Positions 20,237 through 29,014 are shown, counted from the stretch's first letter. The stretch is DNA of 64,000 bases from an uncultured Pseudodesulfovibrio sp. (GCF_963675635.1 NZ_OY776488.1:2872001-2936000), one strand, 5' to 3'. Notes: generated from the letters alone by a model not told the origin. Made by a program: numbers and translations.

Positions 20237-20644
20237 TCATATAGGCAGGAACGATGCGGTTGCTCGAGCGACCTCCTGATCGCCGACTCGGGCGATACCC
20301 TCGACAAAAATGATGCGGCTGCCTCGTTTGACCACATGCGCTTCACATATGATGGTGTCATGGACCTGCGCTGGTCGAAGGTATCTGACATCCATGTCCA
20401 CGGTGGCTGTCCGTGTGCCTTGCGGGTTGCCGGCCAGTACAGCGTGAGCCATGGCTTCATCAAGCAGTGTCGCCAGAATGCCACCGGCTATCATGCCTGC
20501 GCCCTGAACCAGTTCTGGTTTGGCAGGCAGCCGTAAAACAGCCCTGTCCGGCTCGATCGTATCGACCTCGATGCCGAGAAAGGCAAAAAGCGGATTCACG
20601 GTCTGTGTTTTGTGGCGGACCTGTTCAAGGTAGACATGCGGCAT
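20237..20644 (-). CDS. PaaI-type hotdog thioesterase
   Basis: 135 residues. Single hotdog domain: helix with GAGMIAGGILATLLDEAMAHA (acidic residue of the 4HBT site), then TATVDMDVRYLRPA and a strand ending GVGD. PaaI-like enzymes hydrolyse acyl-CoA thioesters. The start overlaps the end of the upstream epimerase-like gene by 20 nt, so the two are translated as a coupled pair. The acyl substrate cannot be inferred. Confidence 0.85.
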   Translation of the reverse strand: MPHVYLEQVRHKTQTVNPLFAFLGIEVDTIEPDRAVLRLPAKPELVQGAGMIAGGILATLLDEAMAHAVLAGNPQGTRTATVDMDVRYLRPAQVHDTIICEAHVVKRGSRIIFVEGIARVGDQEVARATASFLPI

Positions 20645-21476
20645 GGTCGGCGTCCCTTTTTCCCTGTTCCAGCTGCGCTTTCATGGTTATCCGAATGCCG
20701 GAAAGGATCTCGATGGTCCTGTCAACGTCATCCGGGAATGCAGCTGGTTCCAATTCAAGTGTTATGTAGCGGTCATAGCCACGTTTGCCAAGCCGATGAA
20801 GGAAATTTTCCAGAGGTAGGCTGCCTTTGCCGGGCGTCAGGTGTTCGGTGTACCCGACGGCATCTGAAAAATGAACATTATACAGCAAATCATTCGGTAC
20901 TTTGTCGATGGCATGAAGAACGTCCCGACCGGAAACTCCCATGTGACATACATCAAATGTCAAGCCGACATTTTTGTCCCGGCATTGGGCCATGAGTTTT
21001 TCCAGCGGGTCTTTGGAAAAAGGTGATCCCTCTGCCCATGGCATGTTTTCCAGTGAAAACTGGATACGACCCTTGGCGTCAAGGAGCAGCGGCAGGTCGT
21101 ACGCTTTTTCGAACCAGCGATTCTGGATCATGTTGACGAGCTTTGAGCCGGGTGGGTGCATGGTGATGTGGTCGGCTTGAGGCAGCGAGTTGGCCAGAGT
21201 TGTCGTCGCTTTCCACGAATTGAGGTGTCCGCCCCAGGCGGACCAGTTGCGGAAAGGTGCGTGAAGGCTTCGTATGGGCAGGACTTCATCAACCTTTTCC
21301 AACCCCGATTCAGGGGTGAGCTTGGGGGAATTCATGATCAGTTCCATGCCCGCAAAACCAGCGTCCCGGCCGATGCGCGCTATGAGCTTCAGTGGGAGAT
21401 GAAAGAGGCACCCTGCCGAAAGCAGGATCTTGGGGCCGGTGTACCCGGTGGATTCTGCGTCCATGGCATAGACCAT
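20625..21476 (-). CDS. Sugar phosphate isomerase/epimerase family protein (AP-endonuclease 2 fold)
   Basis: About 283 residues. The TIM-barrel Xyl-isom-like signatures are GFAGMELIMN, SLHAPFR, VGLTFDVCHMG, YNVHFSDAVGY and YITLELEP; these carry metal ligands in the family. The reaction is not known: members act as keto-sugar epimerases, dehydratases or endonucleases. The start is uncertain. A TTG at 21503 and ATGs at 21476 and 21464 are in frame, and none has a good ribosome site. Coupled with the thioesterase downstream. Confidence 0.8.
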   Translation of the reverse strand: MVYAMDAESTGYTGPKILLSAGCLFHLPLKLIARIGRDAGFAGMELIMNSPKLTPESGLEKVDEVLPIRSLHAPFRNWSAWGGHLNSWKATTTLANSLPQADHITMHPPGSKLVNMIQNRWFEKAYDLPLLLDAKGRIQFSLENMPWAEGSPFSKDPLEKLMAQCRDKNVGLTFDVCHMGVSGRDVLHAIDKVPNDLLYNVHFSDAVGYTEHLTPGKGSLPLENFLHRLGKRGYDRYITLELEPAAFPDDVDRTIEILSGIRITMKAQLEQGKRDADHAACLP

Positions 21477-21738
21477 AAGCGAATTGAGGTCACAGGTAAT
21501 CAAATAATCGGGGAAGGGTGCAAACGGTCGGGTAAACGGCGATCCCGCTTGTGGACAAAGTCTGATGAGACAGGGTCGTCCATAATGCGGGAGATGTCCT
21601 GTCGGGGTCTGACCAAATGGAGTGCAAGTAAGAATACACCCCCGGTCAAATCAGACAATCCTGATGGATAACGCAGGTATCGGTAATTTATATAGTGTTT
21701 AATTCCAGTGTGAAAGAGATTCGTTGCTTATCGATCAG

Positions 21739-22125
21739 TTATTTTGTCGGAGACTTTTCGATGAGGTCTGCCAGAACGAGAGCCCATGACATATCTCGCT
21801 TGTTGTCTTCGGTCATATCGTCAAGAATCCATTCCTTGATAGGTTTGATGGCCGCCTTGAGCCGCGCTGGCCCCAGGTCATTGACTCGATAGGCGGCTTC
21901 CAGTCCGTTCAGGCAGAACTGGTCGAAATCGGTGTTCAATCCCCCCTGATGGTAAGCTACGATATCCCGGATTAGAAGCAGCCCGAAAACAATGGCTTCG
22001 ACTTCTGTATAATCGCGGCCCCATATCTCACCACCCCGAATTTTCGGTTGCTCCCGTGTAGGGGCGCGAGGTTCCCGTTTACATACCATCTGACGGAATT
22101 CTTCCAATGCAACGACATTACCCAT
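21739..22125 (-). CDS. Hypothetical helical protein
   Basis: About 128 residues from MGNVVALEEF, with AAGGAG five bases upstream. The protein is soluble, mostly helical, with no recognised domain. Sequence landmarks are GGEIWGRDYTEVEAIVFGLLLIRD and KPIKEWILDDMTED. It is monocistronic, and a CRP-family palindrome sits about 75 nt upstream, so expression may respond to redox, NO or cAMP-type signals. Function not recognised. Confidence 0.7.
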   Translation of the reverse strand: MGNVVALEEFRQMVCKREPRAPTREQPKIRGGEIWGRDYTEVEAIVFGLLLIRDIVAYHQGGLNTDFDQFCLNGLEAAYRVNDLGPARLKAAIKPIKEWILDDMTEDNKRDMSWALVLADLIEKSPTK

Positions 22126-22197
22126 GGACACTCCTTTCTCATTCTGAGTCATTCTTCTCTTCGGTAAGAGTCGTGTTTTGCTTTAGGGGGAATTCGC

Positions 22198-22215
22198 TGT
22201 GACATGAATGTCACA
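22198..22215. promoter_or_regulatory. CRP/FNR-family binding palindrome
   Basis: TGTGACATGAATGTCACA: perfect 8-bp arms around GA. It fits the CRP-type consensus TGTGA-N6-TCACA, which in Desulfovibrio is also close to the HcpR nitrosative-stress site. It lies 73 bp upstream of the ATG at 22125 on the minus strand. Confidence 0.75.
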
Positions 22216-22434
22216 CGCTGGGGTTGCCCCTTTTTTCGGCCGGTTGTGAATGACGATGGGTGGTCATATCGGCGTCCTTATACCAAATTATAACATTTAG
22301 TTACAAAGTGTAAGCTTATCGATTGACATGGGGATCGAGATGTGTCGCCATGGTACGGGCCTTTATATCCTGATTTTTCATGTCGACAAGGACTGTGCTC
22401 CGGAAGTGTGCTTTGCAGGTGTGGATGCGCCATG

Positions 22435-22458
22435 AAAAAGGCCGGAACATGTCCGGCC
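22435..22458 (-). terminator. Terminator of the CBS-ACT gene
   Basis: GGCCGGA and TCCGGCC pair around a 5-nt loop. On the minus strand the stem is followed by CTTTTTC. It lies just past the stop at 22483. Confidence 0.88.
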
Positions 22459-22482
22459 TCGTCGTGGTCAAGTGAAGGGATG

Positions 22483-23157
22483 TTACAGGACTGTGTGAAC
22501 CGGGTCCTTGGTCCAGTACTGGACCTCGAATTTCTCCGCCATGCCTTCCTGGAGGCGCTTGAATTCGGGCTTCTCCATTTCGCGGATGCGAATATAGACA
22601 TCTTTGCTGCTTTCGTTTTCTGAAACATTGTGTGTCATGATGTTCATGATCCGGGCATTGTTTGCCTTGAGGAAGTCGAGAACCGGGGCCAGACTGCCGG
22701 TTTCCGTGGAAACCTTGAGGCAGACCTGTTCTCCGCCTTCATAGACTCCGGTTATTTCAACCAGCACCTTGAAGATGTCGGTGTCGGTGATAATGCCGAC
22801 AACAACGTTGTTCTCATCCACCACGGGCAGACCGCCGAAATTGCCTTCCAGCATAAGAACCGCAGCTTTTTCAACGGTTTCGTCCGAGCGGATGGTCATG
22901 GGTTTCTTGGTCATGATATCCTGAATCTTGATCTCGGAGAGCAGATAATACAGCTCATGCATGTCCAGGGTCGTGGCCTTGGACGGAGATGCGTCCTTGA
23001 TGTCCCGGTCGGAGATGATGCCGACTATTCTGCCTTCGTCGTCAACCACGGGCACGCGACTGATGGATTTGTCTTTCATGATCTTCGAGGCCTTCATCAT
23101 GGAGCGATCCGGGGTGATGGTCACGACATCCTTGGTCATCCAGTTGGCTACGAGCAT
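22483..23157 (-). CDS. CBS-pair protein with ACT-like tail (paralogue of 4950-5627)
   Basis: About 224 residues from MLVANWMTKDVV, with AAGGAGGG before the ATG. Two CBS units (SRVPVVDDEGRIVGIISDRD and GGLPVVDENNVVVGIITDTD) are followed by a C-terminal region with EQVCLKVSTETGSLAPVLDF that reads as an ACT domain. Same architecture as the protein at 4950, but sequence differs in the ligand loops. Probably senses a nucleotide or amino acid. Single-gene unit with its own terminator. Confidence 0.87.
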   Translation of the reverse strand: MLVANWMTKDVVTITPDRSMMKASKIMKDKSISRVPVVDDEGRIVGIISDRDIKDASPSKATTLDMHELYYLLSEIKIQDIMTKKPMTIRSDETVEKAAVLMLEGNFGGLPVVDENNVVVGIITDTDIFKVLVEITGVYEGGEQVCLKVSTETGSLAPVLDFLKANNARIMNIMTHNVSENESSKDVYIRIREMEKPEFKRLQEGMAEKFEVQYWTKDPVHTVL

Positions 23158-23472
23158 ATAATTCCCTCCTTGATTTCCGGCCCACATTGACCAGTTACAA
23201 TCGATATTTCTTAACTATTCCATACAGACAACAACTCGTTTTGGCTAGCCCCATCATGACATGCCGGGTCATCTCCGACCATGGGCCGTTTTATGCGTGA
23301 AATTGTTTTGCGAGCGTCAGTTGTAAATCCTGTCAAGTTGATTCTTTATACGTATCAAGCGTTTTTAGTATGCAATCAATCCCATTTTCGGGATTTTCCG
23401 AAAACCGGGGGTAAGCTGTTCATCGAACCGGGGGCAATGGTTTTCACCCTCAAGATACTGGAGAACGATGCA

Positions 23473-23880
23473 ATGGCGATACCGCTTGTTGGTGCGGTGG
23501 CAGGGTTGCTGTCCATGGTTGTGGACGGCGTGTCCGGGCACTTTAAACGGAAAGAGGAATTGAAGAAGGCGGTCATGGAAAACCGTATGCGGTTGGCCCG
23601 GAGCGATCGTGAGTTCAACCATGAATGGGAAATGAAGCAGTTGGAAAATGTCGGTTGGAAGGATGACGTACTTTTTTTTGCCTGGATAGGATTTTTCATC
23701 TGGTCGGGAGTGGACCCTGAAGGGGCAGGGGAAGTTATCCGTTCCTGGGAAGGCCTGCCCGACTGGTTCCTGCAGGTTACATTCTGGATCGTGGCTGCCG
23801 TGCTTGGCGTCAAGAAGATCGGTGATTTCCTGCCCGGTGCTATGCGCGGCATCCGGGATGCATGGGGAGGCAGGAAATGA
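23473..23880 (+). CDS. Three-TM holin-like protein (GTA_holin_3TM type)
   Basis: About 135 residues from ATG 23473 (GGAG nine bases upstream; the frame can be extended to 23437 or 23281). A first hydrophobic segment IPLVGAVAGLLSMVVDGVSG is followed by a charged helix (FKRKEELKKAVMENRM), then two more helices: DDVLFFAWIGFFIWSG and FLQVTFWIVAAVLGVKK. This order resembles the Pfam family 'holin of 3TMs, for gene-transfer release', first described in the Rhodobacter gene transfer agent. It would make lysis holes in the inner membrane. Its stop overlaps the next start (ATGA). Confidence 0.75.
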   Translation: MAIPLVGAVAGLLSMVVDGVSGHFKRKEELKKAVMENRMRLARSDREFNHEWEMKQLENVGWKDDVLFFAWIGFFIWSGVDPEGAGEVIRSWEGLPDWFLQVTFWIVAAVLGVKKIGDFLPGAMRGIRDAWGGRK

Positions 23881-24089
23881 CAGCGCTGGAACGAGAAGAT
23901 TTGCAGGATTTACTCGTTCGTATCGACGAACGGGTCAAAGCAATTCAGGAAGATATCCGCGACATCAACGAGTCCCGGCGCTGTGCGGGTAATCAAGTTA
24001 AAATCCGGTCTTTGGAACGGGTTGTCTGGGGCTGTATGGCAACAGTGGCTGTCTTGGGAGCGAGGGTGCTGTTTGAGGTCGTGCAATGA
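23877..24089 (+). CDS. Small XhlA-like membrane protein
   Basis: About 70 residues. The N-terminal half is a charged coiled coil (LEREDLQDLLVRIDERVKA, then QEDIRDINESRR), the C-terminal half a single membrane helix (VVWGCMATVAVLGARVLFE). This coiled-coil plus tail-anchor layout is found in XhlA/hemolysin and phage lysis accessory proteins. The ATG overlaps the holin stop by 4 nt (ATGA), so the two are translationally coupled. Function as a lysis partner is inferred. Confidence 0.75.
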   Translation: MTALEREDLQDLLVRIDERVKAIQEDIRDINESRRCAGNQVKIRSLERVVWGCMATVAVLGARVLFEVVQ

Positions 24090-24094
24090 CGGTG

Positions 24095-25009
24095 TCAGGG
24101 GGTGGGCTTATCAAGATACCCGTCAAGCTGCTGCCGATAGAGTCTGGCCATGGCCTCGTCGCCTGTGGCGTCGGCAAGGCCGATCGCTCGCCGTACAGCA
24201 CTGATGGCTCCTGGCATGTCGCCACTACCGGCCAGCGCGTCGGCCAGAAGAGCCTGGAGGATGCTTCTGCGGGGTTCAAGGGCAGTAGCTCGTTGGAGGT
24301 CGGCGGCGGCTCTGTCGAATTGTCCGAGTTTCATGGACGCCTGAGCGCGGGCCATGATGATCTGACTGTTTTGCGAATCAAGAATGAATGCCTGACTCAG
24401 GTCGCGGAGGGCTGGTTCAAACTGTCCAAGAGACATGTAGGCCATGCCCCGCTTGTAGTTGGCGTCCAGATGAGCGGGGTCAAGGGCGAGAGCGTGAGTG
24501 TAATCGTCGATGGCTTCGTCCACGCGGCCCAGGCCGTCGTAACAGGTGCCCCGACGGACATACGCTTCGGCAATGGTCGGGTCCGCCTGAATAACCTGAG
24601 TAAAATCCCGTGCAGCACCGCTGAGATCGCCAAGCTGGAGCAGGGTGAACCCGCGCACGTAATGTCCCTTGGTATGATCCGGTTTGGACTGGAGCAGCGT
24701 ATCCGCGTCAGTCAACGCTTCGTCATACCGTTGCATCTCAAAAAACAACGACGCCCTGTAATACCGGGCTCCTGCCAAAGATGGATCAAGCTCCAATGCT
24801 CGGTTCAAGGAGTCGAGAGCCGCGTTTACATCCAGGAATTCACCGTCATGCATGAGCTGCATGGCTTGCCCCAAGGCATCGGCTGCCTCTGCCTGATGCC
24901 CCTGAAGTTCCTTTTCCTGGGCGGTCAAAGGGGGCGGTGCCGGCATTTTGCTCGTGCAGCTGACCGTCATGGCGATCAGAAGAAAGAATGTCAGGACGGA
25001 AAAACGCAT
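24095..25009 (-). CDS. TPR-repeat lipoprotein
   Basis: 304 residues. A signal peptide MRFSVLTFFLLIAMTVSC ends in a lipobox-like VSC, then TPR units in tandem: RYYRASLFFEMQRYDEALTD, AYVRRGTCYDGLGRVDEAID, ANYKRGMAYMSLGQFEPALR, ARAQASMKLGQFDRAAADL. It is probably outer-membrane-facing and acts as a scaffold. It sits inverted between the holin pair and the terminase gene, with 52 bp separating it from the terminase start. It is more likely a host gene than a phage gene. Confidence 0.87.
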   Translation of the reverse strand: MRFSVLTFFLLIAMTVSCTSKMPAPPPLTAQEKELQGHQAEAADALGQAMQLMHDGEFLDVNAALDSLNRALELDPSLAGARYYRASLFFEMQRYDEALTDADTLLQSKPDHTKGHYVRGFTLLQLGDLSGAARDFTQVIQADPTIAEAYVRRGTCYDGLGRVDEAIDDYTHALALDPAHLDANYKRGMAYMSLGQFEPALRDLSQAFILDSQNSQIIMARAQASMKLGQFDRAAADLQRATALEPRRSILQALLADALAGSGDMPGAISAVRRAIGLADATGDEAMARLYRQQLDGYLDKPTP

Positions 25010-25061
25010 TAACAGGAGATACCTTCAGGCGAACCGTCCGTCAACATAAGGAAAACGAAGA

Positions 25062-26348
25062 ATGACACATACTATGTATATACCACGAGAGTATCAGGCG
25101 AAAATCGAAGCATCACTTGCGCGGTTTTCTGTGCTGGTTTGTCACCGCAGGTTCGGTAAGACCGTGCTGTCGGTCAACAGGCTTATTCGTGCAGCCAGGG
25201 AAACAGGTCGGACGGATTGGCGAGGAGCTTACATAGCGCCTCTGTATAGGCAGGCAAAGACCGTAGTCTGGGACGAACTCAAACGATATTGCGGCCTCGG
25301 GCAGGACGACTGCACCGTGAAGTTCAATGAAACCGAACTGCGTGCAGATTTTGAAAACGGCGCGCGCATCCGGCTTTTTGGTGCCAACAACCCGGACAGT
25401 TTGCGTGGCATGTGTCTTGACGGTGTGGTGTTTGATGAGGTGGCCCAGATGCCCCACCGGGTCTGGACCGAGGTTATCCGGCCTGCTCTGTCTGACCGCA
25501 AGGGGTGGGCCTTGTTCATAGGTACGCCGCGCGGCAAAAACGCTTTGTATGAGATTTGGGAGAAAGCCAAGCTTGACCCGGATTGGTTTACAGCTATGTA
25601 TCGTGCTTCCGAGACCGGGATCATCAATCCGGATGAATTGTCTGCCAGCGGTCGGGAAATGTCGCCTGAGGAATACGAGCAGGAGTTCGAATGTTCGTTT
25701 ACTGCCGCCATTCGCGGAGCCTACTTCGGTCAACTCATGAGTGACGCCGACAGGGAAGGTCGCGTGACCAGTGTGCCGCTTGACCCGTCCATGCCCGTGC
25801 ACACGGCCTGGGATCTCGGTATGTCCGATTCCACGTCAATCTGGTTCATTCAGGCCAAGCCCGGCGGGACGTATGCGGTCATTGACTACTACGAGGCCAA
25901 TGGCGAGGGGCTGGATCATTATGCCAAGATACTGGATCAGAAGGGTTACAAATACGGTATGCACATCGCGCCCCATGACATCCGGGTACGAGAGCTTGGT
26001 ACAGGCAAATCGCGGCTGGAGGTGTCCCGCTCCCTTGGAATCCGATTTGATATTGCGCCGAACATTCCGATTCAGGACGGTATAAATGCTGTTCGTACGA
26101 TACTGCCGTGCTGTTGGTTTGATGAAAAGCGATGTTCTCTGGGCATCGAGGCTCTTCGGCATTATCGCAGATCCTTCAATGATCGGACATCCAACTTCTC
26201 CACCCGCCCGGTACATGATTGGACAAGCCATGCTGTTGATGGGTTCCGCTACTTTGCCGTGGGATTTCGTCAGCCCGACACGGGTCACAGGGCATCGAAG
26301 GCTTCAAACGACTATAATCCGTTCGGGAGGTCTTATGCCCGTTCGTGA
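25062..26348 (+). CDS. Terminase large subunit-like protein
   Basis: 428 residues, the usual length. ATPase: Walker A-like VCHRRFGKTVLSVN near residue 28, Walker B GVVFDEVAQM near 130, coupling motif ALFIGTPRGKN. Nuclease domain: HTAWDLGMSDSTSIWF near 250 and DWTSHAVDGFRYFAVG at the end, with the Asp residues of an RNase H-like metal site. This is a Terminase_6-type packaging motor. No portal, capsid or protease gene is adjacent. It ends in a 14-nt overlap with the GNAT-like gene. Composition looks like host DNA. Confidence 0.9.
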   Translation: MTHTMYIPREYQAKIEASLARFSVLVCHRRFGKTVLSVNRLIRAARETGRTDWRGAYIAPLYRQAKTVVWDELKRYCGLGQDDCTVKFNETELRADFENGARIRLFGANNPDSLRGMCLDGVVFDEVAQMPHRVWTEVIRPALSDRKGWALFIGTPRGKNALYEIWEKAKLDPDWFTAMYRASETGIINPDELSASGREMSPEEYEQEFECSFTAAIRGAYFGQLMSDADREGRVTSVPLDPSMPVHTAWDLGMSDSTSIWFIQAKPGGTYAVIDYYEANGEGLDHYAKILDQKGYKYGMHIAPHDIRVRELGTGKSRLEVSRSLGIRFDIAPNIPIQDGINAVRTILPCCWFDEKRCSLGIEALRHYRRSFNDRTSNFSTRPVHDWTSHAVDGFRYFAVGFRQPDTGHRASKASNDYNPFGRSYARS

Positions 26349-26706
26349 GTTGTTGCTTCGACCGGAAGTATTGTCCGGTTTTTCTGAAACTGGTAAATAT
26401 CGATGGCTTGAATTGTATGATAAGACAAATGTTTATGGATATTCCGCCATTGCAGAACATGAGGACATGCTGGAATTGCATGTGACTCTTGTGCAGTGGG
26501 GGAAGTGCGTTCGGCAGAGTCTGGAACAAGATGTGACGTGGCTTAAAGGAGAAGCCTTACGCCTTGGAAAGCGGCGAATCATGGGTATTCGCGCCAATGA
26601 CCAGGGACAGTTCGATGAACGGCTTTTCAAGTTCGCCGGATTGTTTGGTTTCACTGAAATGCACACGGTTCAAACGGCAACGCTTCGTGTTGATTCTGAG
26701 GAATAG
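26335..26706 (+). CDS. Phage-type GNAT-like protein (T7 gp13-like)
   Basis: 123 residues, ATG at 26335 with GGGAGG four bases upstream. The body has ELHVTLVQWGKCVRQSLEQD, then ALRLGKRRIMGIRAND, then FKFAGLFGFTEMHTVQTA. This layout resembles the short acetyltransferase-fold proteins of T7-like phages, some annotated gp13 or internal virion protein. Enzymatic activity is unproven. The start lies inside the terminase gene. A terminator follows 25 nt on. Confidence 0.65.
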   Translation: MPVRELLLRPEVLSGFSETGKYRWLELYDKTNVYGYSAIAEHEDMLELHVTLVQWGKCVRQSLEQDVTWLKGEALRLGKRRIMGIRANDQGQFDERLFKFAGLFGFTEMHTVQTATLRVDSEE

Positions 26707-26728
26707 TCATTGATGACCGAGAGTAAAC

Positions 26729-26762
26729 AAAAAAGGCGCCCACTGCGAATGGACGCCTTTTT
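26729..26762. terminator. Terminator between convergent GNAT-like and Asn-rich protein genes
   Basis: AAAAAGGCG pairs with CGCCTTTTT around an imperfect inner stem (CCA/TGG). A- and T-rich ends allow use in both directions. Confidence 0.85.
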
Positions 26763-26784
26763 CATTGGTCATGTTGGTCATGGA

Positions 26785-28938
26785 TTATGCGGCTCCGGCC
26801 ACGATGTCCCCGCCGATTCGTTCCGGGGCCGCGAAGTTCATGTTGATGTAGGACGAATTGTCAAAGACATAGGTGGGCGCTTCGTTCGTCACGATGTGCA
26901 TTTCGCGGGCATCCACCATGTTTGTGATGGAATTGTCTTCGGATACCCTGTTGAAATTGTTGGTCACTGACAATGATGTGGAATTGTCATTTTCAATGAT
27001 GCGTGTTTCCGGAAAGGCCATGGTCAGGTTGTGGTTTTCCACCACGTTGGTGTCGCTGTCGTCCACATAGGTTGTCTTGGCGTTGTTTTGGTCCACGAAA
27101 TTGAAGGTGGTGGATTGATCGATGTTCCGCGACTGGTCGAAGTTGTTTTCGGAGCTGAAGTTGTAGGCAAACGACATCTCGTTGTGCTCGTTGAGAATGG
27201 TGTCGTTGTTGCTCACGTGATTTTCAACGGAGTTGTCCTGTTGCGTGAAGTTGAAGATCGTGGACTGTTCCACATGACGTGAATTGTCGGTTTCGCTGAT
27301 GTGCGTGTCGTTGGTGTTCTGCTCGAAATTTCGGTTTTCCGTAAACGTGACGTCGTTGTCGGAAGTATAGTTGGTCTGTGAATTGTCCACCTGCTGCTGT
27401 GTGTACTCAGCACTATTCTGTACCATGGTGGAGTGGTCTTCGTTCCGGGTGACGGAGTTGTCGTTTGTCAACGTCAAATTCTGATTATTGACAAAGCTAA
27501 CAGAGGAATTGTCCACTTCGGTACGGTTGGTTGAACGGTCTTCGTTGGTGGTTTGGCTTGAGTCCACGTTGTGGATATTGACGTTCTCGGATTCGTTGGT
27601 GGTCTGTCGATTCTCGGAATTGTTGATTGTCTTGGAATTGTCCTGCTGGCTGACGATGTTGGTTTCGTTGTCCGTGACATGTTCCTGATTGGTGACCTGA
27701 TTGATCTGTTGCGTCTGCTGGTAATTTTCTTCCGTGCTCAGATCCTGATTGCGTGAAGTGGAATTATCCACATTGTTCTCAGTAAGATATCGGTCGCTTC
27801 TGTAGATGGACGAGTTCATGGACTGATCCAGAGAACGGTCCACAGATTCATTGTTGGTGGTCAGGTGCGACTGTTGGATATCCTGTGTCTGATCGATGTT
27901 CAGGGAATACTCGGACCGCATGTCGATATTGTTGCCGGGACCGTTGGAATCGTCAAAATTTACCTTGGGCGTTTCGTATGGTTCTGCATAGCCGTCTGCC
28001 GTTGGAATCCACGGCGCCATGGGTGTCTTCGGCGGCGAGTACGGCGCAGAGTGCTTGGTGTGATGCATGACATCGCTTGGCCAGCTTTGGGTGTGGCCGA
28101 AATACATGCCGTGCGGCTGGGTCAGCCTGAAGGCTTCGATGGTGCCGCCGGGCGGTATGGGGACATAGCCTGTCAAGGTAGGCATGGAAAATCCAACCTT
28201 GGGCGTCATGGGGACGGAACCCGCAGGAGTGATGGGCTGAATACCCATGGGCGGTGCGATTGAAACGTGGCCCGTTGTGTCAGCCGGAGGCCTTCCGGCT
28301 GGCTGGGACGGTGCTCCGCCGCCGCCACCAGATAAGCCTCCGCCGCCTGTTGACGGGGCAATGGCCGGCTTGCCCGATTCTGTGGAGATGGGCACGTTGG
28401 CCCCGCCGGACACGCCGCCGGAACCTGTGTTGTTCATGTTGATGGGGTTGGAACTGCCGGTCTGGCCTGAGCTGCCTGCGCCGGTGGATTGGCCGATCGC
28501 ATTGCCTCCGGTATTGCTCTGGACTGTACCAGCTCCACCGCCGCTGCCGATATGGGCTGCGCCGGTGTTGTTGGATGCGGTTCCGCCGCCTCCACCGCCG
28601 CCGATGTGCGACGCGCTGGAGCCTCCGCCCACTGTGCCGCCGCCAAATGAACCGCCGGCACTGCTCGTCCCGGCGAGGGAACCTCCGCCAAACGACGCAC
28701 CGCCAGACGCGCCCGCAAAAGCGCTCGCATTGCCACCACTGGTCGGGCTGGAATAGGGAATCCTGGCCATGGATGTGTCGATCATCACGCGTGCAGGAGT
28801 GGTGTCAATGGGCACATGGCCCGGTTCTCCCACAGCGATCTGACCGGGTGGTCCGGCCTGAAAAGAGCCTGCTGGTCCGGCTGTCACCTGACCGGATGGT
28901 CCGGCTACGATGAAGTCGGTAACGCTCGACATGGACAT
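26785..28938 (-). CDS. Gly-rich/Asn-Ser-rich repeat protein, tail-fibre-like
   Basis: About 717 residues from MSMSSVTDFIVAG, which has GGGGAGAG upstream; the 26 codons before it look untranslated. Residues 8-50 are GPxG-type turns, about 65-230 a Gly/Ser/Ala-rich linker, about 230-330 proline-rich. Residues 340-690 are Asn/Asp/Ser/Thr-rich with DNS triplets spaced mostly 17 or 25 residues apart (near multiples of 8). No Cys and no signal peptide were seen. The layout suggests a fibrous phage tail or spike. It is convergent with the terminase/GNAT pair. Adhesin is the alternative. Confidence 0.7.
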   Translation of the reverse strand: MSMSSVTDFIVAGPSGQVTAGPAGSFQAGPPGQIAVGEPGHVPIDTTPARVMIDTSMARIPYSSPTSGGNASAFAGASGGASFGGGSLAGTSSAGGSFGGGTVGGGSSASHIGGGGGGGTASNNTGAAHIGSGGGAGTVQSNTGGNAIGQSTGAGSSGQTGSSNPINMNNTGSGGVSGGANVPISTESGKPAIAPSTGGGGLSGGGGGAPSQPAGRPPADTTGHVSIAPPMGIQPITPAGSVPMTPKVGFSMPTLTGYVPIPPGGTIEAFRLTQPHGMYFGHTQSWPSDVMHHTKHSAPYSPPKTPMAPWIPTADGYAEPYETPKVNFDDSNGPGNNIDMRSEYSLNIDQTQDIQQSHLTTNNESVDRSLDQSMNSSIYRSDRYLTENNVDNSTSRNQDLSTEENYQQTQQINQVTNQEHVTDNETNIVSQQDNSKTINNSENRQTTNESENVNIHNVDSSQTTNEDRSTNRTEVDNSSVSFVNNQNLTLTNDNSVTRNEDHSTMVQNSAEYTQQQVDNSQTNYTSDNDVTFTENRNFEQNTNDTHISETDNSRHVEQSTIFNFTQQDNSVENHVSNNDTILNEHNEMSFAYNFSSENNFDQSRNIDQSTTFNFVDQNNAKTTYVDDSDTNVVENHNLTMAFPETRIIENDNSTSLSVTNNFNRVSEDNSITNMVDAREMHIVTNEAPTYVFDNSSYINMNFAAPERIGGDIVAGAA

Positions 28939-29014
28939 GGGTGTCTCTCCCCGCCGTGAGCAGACCTTCCATGGTCTGATTGATGCCCACAATAGGGCAT
29001 TCCGGCATATATAC

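Noticed and set aside
24086-25012. Long plus-strand ORF over the TPR gene
   Set aside because: It lies wholly antisense to a gene with signal peptide and clear TPR repeats.
26800-27950. CRISPR-like or tandem repeat array
   Set aside because: The repetition is at protein level (Asn/Ser codons) in a long open frame, with irregular spacing and no constant repeat unit in DNA.
28247-28756. Pro-rich plus-strand ORF of about 169 residues
   Set aside because: It is the complement of the Gly-rich N-terminal part of the fibre-like gene and has no ribosome site.
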